The notes beneath the pieces were generated by a model. That model searched no databases. It worked only from the letters and a program-made list of their open reading frames with translations, and was not told where the DNA came from. 64,000 bases of DNA from JBBQLG01 sp964251665 (GTDB lineage Bacteria > Bacteroidota > Bacteroidia > Cytophagales > Spirosomataceae). Made by a program: the position numbers and the translations under genes. Below, piece by piece: positions 61,001 to 64,000 of this stretch (positions are counted from its first letter, which is position 1; every line of letters starts with the position of its first letter). The DNA is taken from positions 244,716 through 308,715 of the forward strand of contig CAXUKO010000007.1 of assembly GCA_964251665.1 (NCBI GenBank). The letters are read 5' to 3'.

Positions 61001-62197
61001 GCCAATCCAAAGGTTGCCTTTTTTATCCTCCACAAAGCGGTTGACATCCTCGAAGTGCAAGCCGGACGGATCGGCAAGGCGGTGACGGTATACCGGAAAG
61101 CGCAGGTTGTTCTTGTGGTAATAGCTGATCCCCTGTTTAAAGGTGCCTACCCAGATAATGCCGCTGCTGTCCCGGTAAAAGTCGTAGACGCTGTTATTCC
61201 CCAGGCTGGTTTCATTGGGCGGGGTGTGCAGCAGGTAGCGGGCCGTTTTGTTCTTTTTGTCGAGCAGGGTAATGCCCCCGTGGTCGGTGCCTATCCAGAT
61301 CATACCCTGCTCATCCTGCGTAATGTCCCGCACGAGGTTATTATTCAGTACCATGCCGGGAGCCGAATCCCCTCCCCGGCCCGGGCGGTTATGCTGAATA
61401 TGTTGCTGTCTGGTGAGCGTACTGTCGAAGTAAAAAACACCCTGGGGTTCGTCGCTGGCGTAGCACCACAGGTCATCGTCGGCATCGATAAACAGGCGGT
61501 AATCATGGGCTTCGCCCCGGTTCGTCTGCATCAGGGCGGTGGTGCGGGCAATGACCCGGTGAGTGCGGGGAGCCAGCTTTTCGATCAGGCCCGACCGGTG
61601 TACGAGCCAGACCACACCCCGGCTATTCGCCCGGACGGCCGTCACATTATTGTCGGCGGGCGACTGACCGTCGTTGGGGCGGTGGCGGACGGCTTCGGTA
61701 CGTTTGGTGGCGGTTCGGTAATAGTAGGCCCCACTGTCGGTTACCATCCAGTAATTGCCCGCCTGGTCCCGCTGCATATCCGTAATTTCGCCCGCCGGTA
61801 TGCCAAACGCCCGAATTTGGGGCCGTACCTGCCGGATGAAGCGTTCGGTGGCCGGGTCGTACACTGCATCCCCGTTACGGGTTCTCACCCAGATTCGCCC
61901 AAAGGGGTCTTCAAACAGTCGGTTGATGTAGTTGTTGGGAATCGAGGTGGTGTCGCGGAACGAGTGCCGGAATACCCGGAATGAGTAGCCATCGTAGCGG
62001 TTCAGGCCGGACATGGTAGCGACCCACAGAAAGCCCCGGCGATCCCGGAGCAGACTATTAACCTGGTTGTTGGATAGCCCCTGCGCGGTCGTTAACTGAC
62101 TAAATCCGTACTGAACCGGCTGCGCCTGCACCTGCCCCGTCAGTTCCCAGAGCAGCACCAGCGTCAGACTTATTCGGTACATTACTGCGTGCATCAT
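58022..62197 (-). CDS. Hybrid two-component system: sensor propeller, histidine kinase, receiver and AraC output (1391 aa)
   Basis: With the start at 62197 (MMHAVMYRISLTLVLLW signal) the order is as follows. About twelve regulator-propeller repeats come first (GLSNNQVNSLLRDRRGFLWVA, LFEDPFGRIWVRTRNG and others, about 35-700), then a YYY domain (RYQYKLEGFSDDWLTADS), a membrane helix (VAYFLYALSLLGLLLLARWIL), HisKA with phospho-His881 (SHEFRTPLTLILSP), and an ATPase domain (GSGIGLAIAKEFVQLHGG). A receiver with Asp1182 (VVSDVMMPEMDG) and an AraC helix-turn-helix (VAEIAYQVGFNNPKNFAKYF) complete it. Such proteins sense oligosaccharides in the periplasm and activate nearby degradation genes. The likely targets are the minus-strand glycan genes from 57.6 to 46 kb. 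Confidence 0.95.
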   Translation of the reverse strand: MMHAVMYRISLTLVLLWELTGQVQAQPVQYGFSQLTTAQGLSNNQVNSLLRDRRGFLWVATMSGLNRYDGYSFRVFRHSFRDTTSIPNNYINRLFEDPFGRIWVRTRNGDAVYDPATERFIRQVRPQIRAFGIPAGEITDMQRDQAGNYWMVTDSGAYYYRTATKRTEAVRHRPNDGQSPADNNVTAVRANSRGVVWLVHRSGLIEKLAPRTHRVIARTTALMQTNRGEAHDYRLFIDADDDLWCYASDEPQGVFYFDSTLTRQQHIQHNRPGRGGDSAPGMVLNNNLVRDITQDEQGMIWIGTDHGGITLLDKKNKTARYLLHTPPNETSLGNNSVYDFYRDSSGIIWVGTFKQGISYYHKNNLRFPVYRHRLADPSGLHFEDVNRFVEDKKGNLWIGTNGGGLTYFDRASNRFVPSAVFAKAAGPNSIVVSLLIDHEQTLWAGTYLGGLYAIRGTNVTVYKHDAANPASIASNNIWEIFEDRQRILWIGTLGGGLDRLDRQQNRFIHYRNGEGTFIHSDYISAIIEDRHGNLWVGTANGINVLESRSGRSRYYVNYTNDPAGLSNNNIISLLEDSRGTIWVGTNEGLNRFDAATGTFRTLRQDEGMPDNAIQTIVEDTNHTLWLGTPNGLLQLIVRKNRTGAETYVFKNYDETDGLPPGGFNKNAACKTSHGELVFGGANGFTIFHPDQFRPKTVQPAVVLTDFQVFNNSIRPGQEVEASVPLTHSITESGAITLNHRQTVFSLEFAALRFLHPEKIRYQYKLEGFSDDWLTADSRVRKASFTNLNPGEYVFRVRATNNGIDWNEDSVRVAITIRPPFWKSPVAYFLYALSLLGLLLLARWILLERARLKFRMEQERRHARQLHEVDEMKTRFFTNVSHEFRTPLTLILSPLEQLIQKEGPAGQQRQLQLIHRNAKRLLHLVNQLLDFRKMDVQGLTLRPTRQDIVAFCREVYHSFSDLSEKKHINFTFETNAEDLEIVFDQDKLERILFNLLSNAFKFTPEQGRVAMRLHLPTTDSPAQWLTIQVTDTGIGIAPAQQEKVFERFFQGELPDNLINQGSGIGLAIAKEFVQLHGGTLSIDSEPDRGSTFTVRLPVRDALTPSDRPGADPVSETPAMTTQAVMTPGNVARKPVVLLVEDNEDFRFYLKDNLSRQYTLLEAANGKDGWQLVQQHRPDLVVSDVMMPEMDGITLCRRIKADRHTAHIPVLLLTARSGEEQRLEGFKTGASDYITKPFNVAILTARIKNLIAQQQLVQQSLRPPMDITPGAIEVTSVDEKLVQKAIQAVEANIADPDFSVEDLSHELNMSRVQLYKKLMALTDKSPIEFIRTIRLRRAAQLLGKSQLTVAEIAYQVGFNNPKNFAKYFKQEYGVIPSQYAGSKQSEVATSENQ

Positions 62198-62647
62198 TGT
62201 TGTTTCGGGCCCACCCGATTTATTCCTTCGATCATCGGGTCGGCAGTCAAACGGTCGATCAGTCCGTCGTCTGCTCCCAATTGACTTATCCTGGTAATTA
62301 ATAGTAAATATACCATCCATTACGCTATTGTGCTTATTCCGTTGTACAGCGACCGGCTGTTCTCAGAAAAAAGGTGGCGACAATCAGTAGTCTGACAGAC
62401 ATCGTCTACTCCAAAAATAACAATGTAGTACCGTTCCCGCTGCCCGAATGCCCCTTACTTTAAGCCGTAGCCGACCGGTACCGAACGGCCCTTACAGATG
62501 CAGGCAGGAGAATGCTGGCTAAGAAAACTTTATCAACCGGAATGACGTATTTATGGTAGCAGAAAATCGATGTCGCTGTCGTTACACCGCCCGTCTGATT
62601 AACTGCCCGTTACAAACCAAATCTCATTGACACGTAGTATCAGAATC
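62198..62647. other. Divergent spacer between hybrid regulator and msrB
   Basis: About 450 bases, AT-rich between 62280 and 62420, with no convincing gene. It should contain the promoters of both divergent genes. I saw no exact TAnnTTTG element and no strong dyad. Confidence 0.4.
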
Positions 62648-63154
62648 ATGACAAACCAATCATTCCTGCGAACCATCAGCGGGTTGCTGCTCGCGGCTCC
62701 GCTGCTGCTTACTTTACCGGCCTTTGCTCCGGCCACTAATCGGCTGGAAGATGGTACCCCTCCACGCCGGGTGGTGAAAACAGAGGCCGAATGGAAGAAA
62801 ATCCTGACGCCCGACCAGTTCACCGTCACCCGGAAAGAGGGTACCGAACGGCCCTTTACGAGCCCGCTCAACGATATGCACGAGCATGGCGTATTTCGGT
62901 GCGTATCGTGCCACGAGCCGCTGTTCAAATCAGAAACGAAGTTTGATTCGGGCACCGGCTGGCCCAGCTTCTACGCGCCCATCAGCAAAAACGTAGTAAA
63001 AGAACTGCGCGACACCAGTTTCGGCGCGGTTCGCACCGAAGTGCAGTGCGCCGTCTGCGATGCCCACCTCGGCCACGTTTTCGACGATGGTCCCAAACCT
63101 ACCGGCCTGCGCTATTGCATGAATGGCGTTGCGCTGGAGTTTGTCAAAAAATAA
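62648..63154 (+). CDS. msrB: Peptide-methionine (R)-S-oxide reductase with signal peptide (168 aa)
   Basis: The start at 62648 gives MTNQSFLRTISGLLLAAPLLL, a Sec-type signal, so the enzyme should act outside the cytoplasm. The zinc site is complete (Cys85 and Cys88 in CVSC; Cys134 and Cys137 in CAVC). The GTGWPSFYAP motif and catalytic Cys157 (LRYCMNG) are in place, with the AHLGHVFDDGP segment between. It reduces the R-diastereomer of methionine sulfoxide in proteins. It is encoded 31 bases before msrA. Confidence 0.95.
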   Translation: MTNQSFLRTISGLLLAAPLLLTLPAFAPATNRLEDGTPPRRVVKTEAEWKKILTPDQFTVTRKEGTERPFTSPLNDMHEHGVFRCVSCHEPLFKSETKFDSGTGWPSFYAPISKNVVKELRDTSFGAVRTEVQCAVCDAHLGHVFDDGPKPTGLRYCMNGVALEFVKK

Positions 63155-63185
63155 GATCTCACCAACCGCTTAGTTATCGTCTATC

Positions 63186-63830
63186 ATGAAATTCGTTCAA
63201 TCTACCACCCTGAGCCTGTTACTGTTCGTGGGCTGTGCGCAGGGGCAGGGGCAGGACACCACGCCCGCCAAACTACCCGCGCTGAAACCCGGTGAAGCTG
63301 TTGCTACTTTTGCGGGTGGCTGTTTCTGGGCGCAGGAAGAGGCTTTCGACCAGTTGGCTGGCGTTCGGGAAGTCATTTCCGGGTATGCCGGTGGCACCAC
63401 TAAAAACCCGACGTATGAAGAGGTTGGTACCGATCAGACCGGCCATGCCGAGTCGGTGCAGGTCTACTACGACCCCAAAGTGATTAGCTACCGCGACTTG
63501 CTGGAGGGCTTTTTTTCGTCCCATGACCCCACTACGCTAAACCGGCAGGGTCCCGACGAAGGCCGCGATTATCGCTCGGTAGCGTTTTACCGGACGCCCA
63601 CGGAGAAACAGGAAATCGAAGCGGCCATCAAACGGGTCAATGCCTCCAAACATTACCCGAACCCAATCGTGACGGAAGTACTGCCGCTCACGGTATTTTA
63701 CCCCGCCGAGAACTACCATCAGAATTATGTGAAGCTGCACCCCAACCAGCCCTACATCCGGTCGGTATCGCTGCCCAAAGTAGAAAAAATGCGGAAAGCT
63801 ATGCACGGTAAACTCAAAACCGACGCCTGA
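63186..63830 (+). CDS. msrA: Peptide-methionine (S)-S-oxide reductase, lipoprotein (214 aa)
   Basis: The N-terminus MKFVQSTTLSLLLFVGC has a lipobox with Cys17, placing the enzyme at the membrane facing the periplasm. The MsrA catalytic motif is AGGCFW with Cys46, followed by GYAGGTTKNPTYEEV, the GHAESVQVYYDP block and AENYHQNY, all family-typical. It reduces the S-diastereomer, complementing MsrB upstream. The pair would repair oxidised surface or periplasmic proteins, which may matter given the flavin, haem and copper enzymes encoded nearby. A terminator follows. Confidence 0.95.
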   Translation: MKFVQSTTLSLLLFVGCAQGQGQDTTPAKLPALKPGEAVATFAGGCFWAQEEAFDQLAGVREVISGYAGGTTKNPTYEEVGTDQTGHAESVQVYYDPKVISYRDLLEGFFSSHDPTTLNRQGPDEGRDYRSVAFYRTPTEKQEIEAAIKRVNASKHYPNPIVTEVLPLTVFYPAENYHQNYVKLHPNQPYIRSVSLPKVEKMRKAMHGKLKTDA

Positions 63831-63847
63831 TTAAGGGGCATCTGAAT

Positions 63848-63895
63848 TTAAAAAGGCCAGCATCCGGGTACAAACCCGGATGCTGGCCTTTTTAA
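63848..63895 (+). terminator. Strong terminator after msrA
   Basis: A perfect 21-bp stem (63848-63868 with 63875-63895; core AAGGCCAGCATCCGGG) closes TACAAA and ends in TTTTT. It lies 17 bases after the msrA stop and can work in both directions. Confidence 0.9.
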
Positions 63896-63927
63896 TAGCC
63901 CACGACTTAAGTCGTGGGCTATTAAAA
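63890..63927. repeat. 38-bp perfect palindrome
   Basis: TTTTAATAGCCCACGACTT and its exact complement meet without a loop. It overlaps the right arm of the terminator by six bases, so the two structures compete. Its unique-looking core TAGCCCACGACTTAAG is unlike the other repeats of the window. Confidence 0.85.
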
Positions 63928-63951
63928 TGCAGCCACTTACTTACCGACCCA

Positions 63952-64000
63952 CTACTTCATGCCAATCTGTCGGACCAGTTCCACCCAGCCCTTGTAGCTC
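63952..64000 (-). CDS. 3' end of an unidentified minus-strand gene
   Basis: A frame open to the window edge ends SYKGWVELVRQIGMK and a TAG stop at 63952-63954. The terminator and palindrome just beyond it fit a real gene end. Fifteen residues are too few to name a family. Confidence 0.5.
   Translation of the reverse strand, partial: SYKGWVELVRQIGMK

Noticed and set aside
59933..61984. 683-codon open frame on the plus strand opposite the hybrid regulator
   Set aside because: It is antisense to the propeller-coding part of a clear gene, has no recognisable domain, and its composition (Gly, Val, Arg, Pro-rich) is typical of reverse-strand shadows in GC-rich DNA.
1..64000. rRNA, tRNA, riboswitch or phage genes
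   Set aside because: I read both strands for conserved rRNA/tRNA patterns and phage or transposase proteins and found none I could support; small RNAs without strong signature could be missed by eye.

Overview
The window looks like a chromosome segment of a Bacteroidota bacterium, most likely order Cytophagales near Spirosoma. The evidence is two proteins with type IX secretion C-terminal sorting domains, a hybrid two-component system protein, a TonB-dependent receptor with a carboxypeptidase-regulatory-like N-terminus, and at least one promoter with the Bacteroidota -33 TTTG / -7 TAnnTTTG layout. The genus is inferred from general resemblance and was not tested.

Layout. 0-0.7 kb: 3' end of a sugar isomerase gene. 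0.7-8.4 kb (minus strand): tetR, tolC, adaptor and RND pump genes, followed by three small genes, two of them for acyl-carrier-like proteins lacking the usual serine. 8.7-14.2 kb: a two-subunit CoA-transferase, a DUF433/DUF5615 toxin-antitoxin pair, two SDR dehydrogenases, a DUF559 nuclease-like gene and an AraC regulator. 14.4-22.4 kb (plus): a compact 4-hydroxybenzoate/protocatechuate (beta-ketoadipate) cluster: pobA, fused pcaD-pcaC, pcaH, pcaG, fused pcaI-pcaJ, pcaF, pcaB. 22.5-27.7 kb (minus): TonB receptor, beta-helix lipoprotein and phytase, probably for phytate phosphate. 28.2-39.8 kb (plus): periplasmic sugar metabolism: two sugar isomerases, a five-domain ThuA/dehydrogenase/PKD/cytochrome c/CBM protein, a DUF1349 protein, a GH2 enzyme, an esterase and a two-subunit GMC dehydrogenase. 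39.9-45.9 kb: metallopeptidase-like lipoprotein, TPR/LuxR regulator, T9SS protein and Gfo/Idh/MocA oxidoreductase. 46-62.3 kb (minus): hybrid two-component regulator, DUF1080 protein, dehydrogenase-cupredoxin fusion, GH9, GH2 and GH74 genes. 62.6-64 kb: exported MsrB and MsrA, then the 3' end of an unidentified gene.

How it works together (inference): GH74, GH9, GH2 and the esterase would cut plant cell-wall glucans and xyloglucan. The GMC dehydrogenase pair, DUF1080 protein, isomerases and Gfo/Idh/MocA protein resemble the parts of an oxidative 3-keto-glycoside route, with cytochrome c and cupredoxin domains as possible electron carriers. The beta-ketoadipate cluster would consume lignin-derived aromatics. 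The whole suggests a plant-litter or rhizosphere degrader.

The most unusual feature is not a gene: six near-perfect hairpins of 29-45 bp lie between co-directional genes. They share constant stem blocks and a TACCA-type loop, and a five-base stem segment differs between copies with both arms changed together. Other repeat types are a loopless 82-bp palindrome, octamer arrays facing each other, and a MITE-like composite. Several repeats supply the last codons of neighbouring genes.
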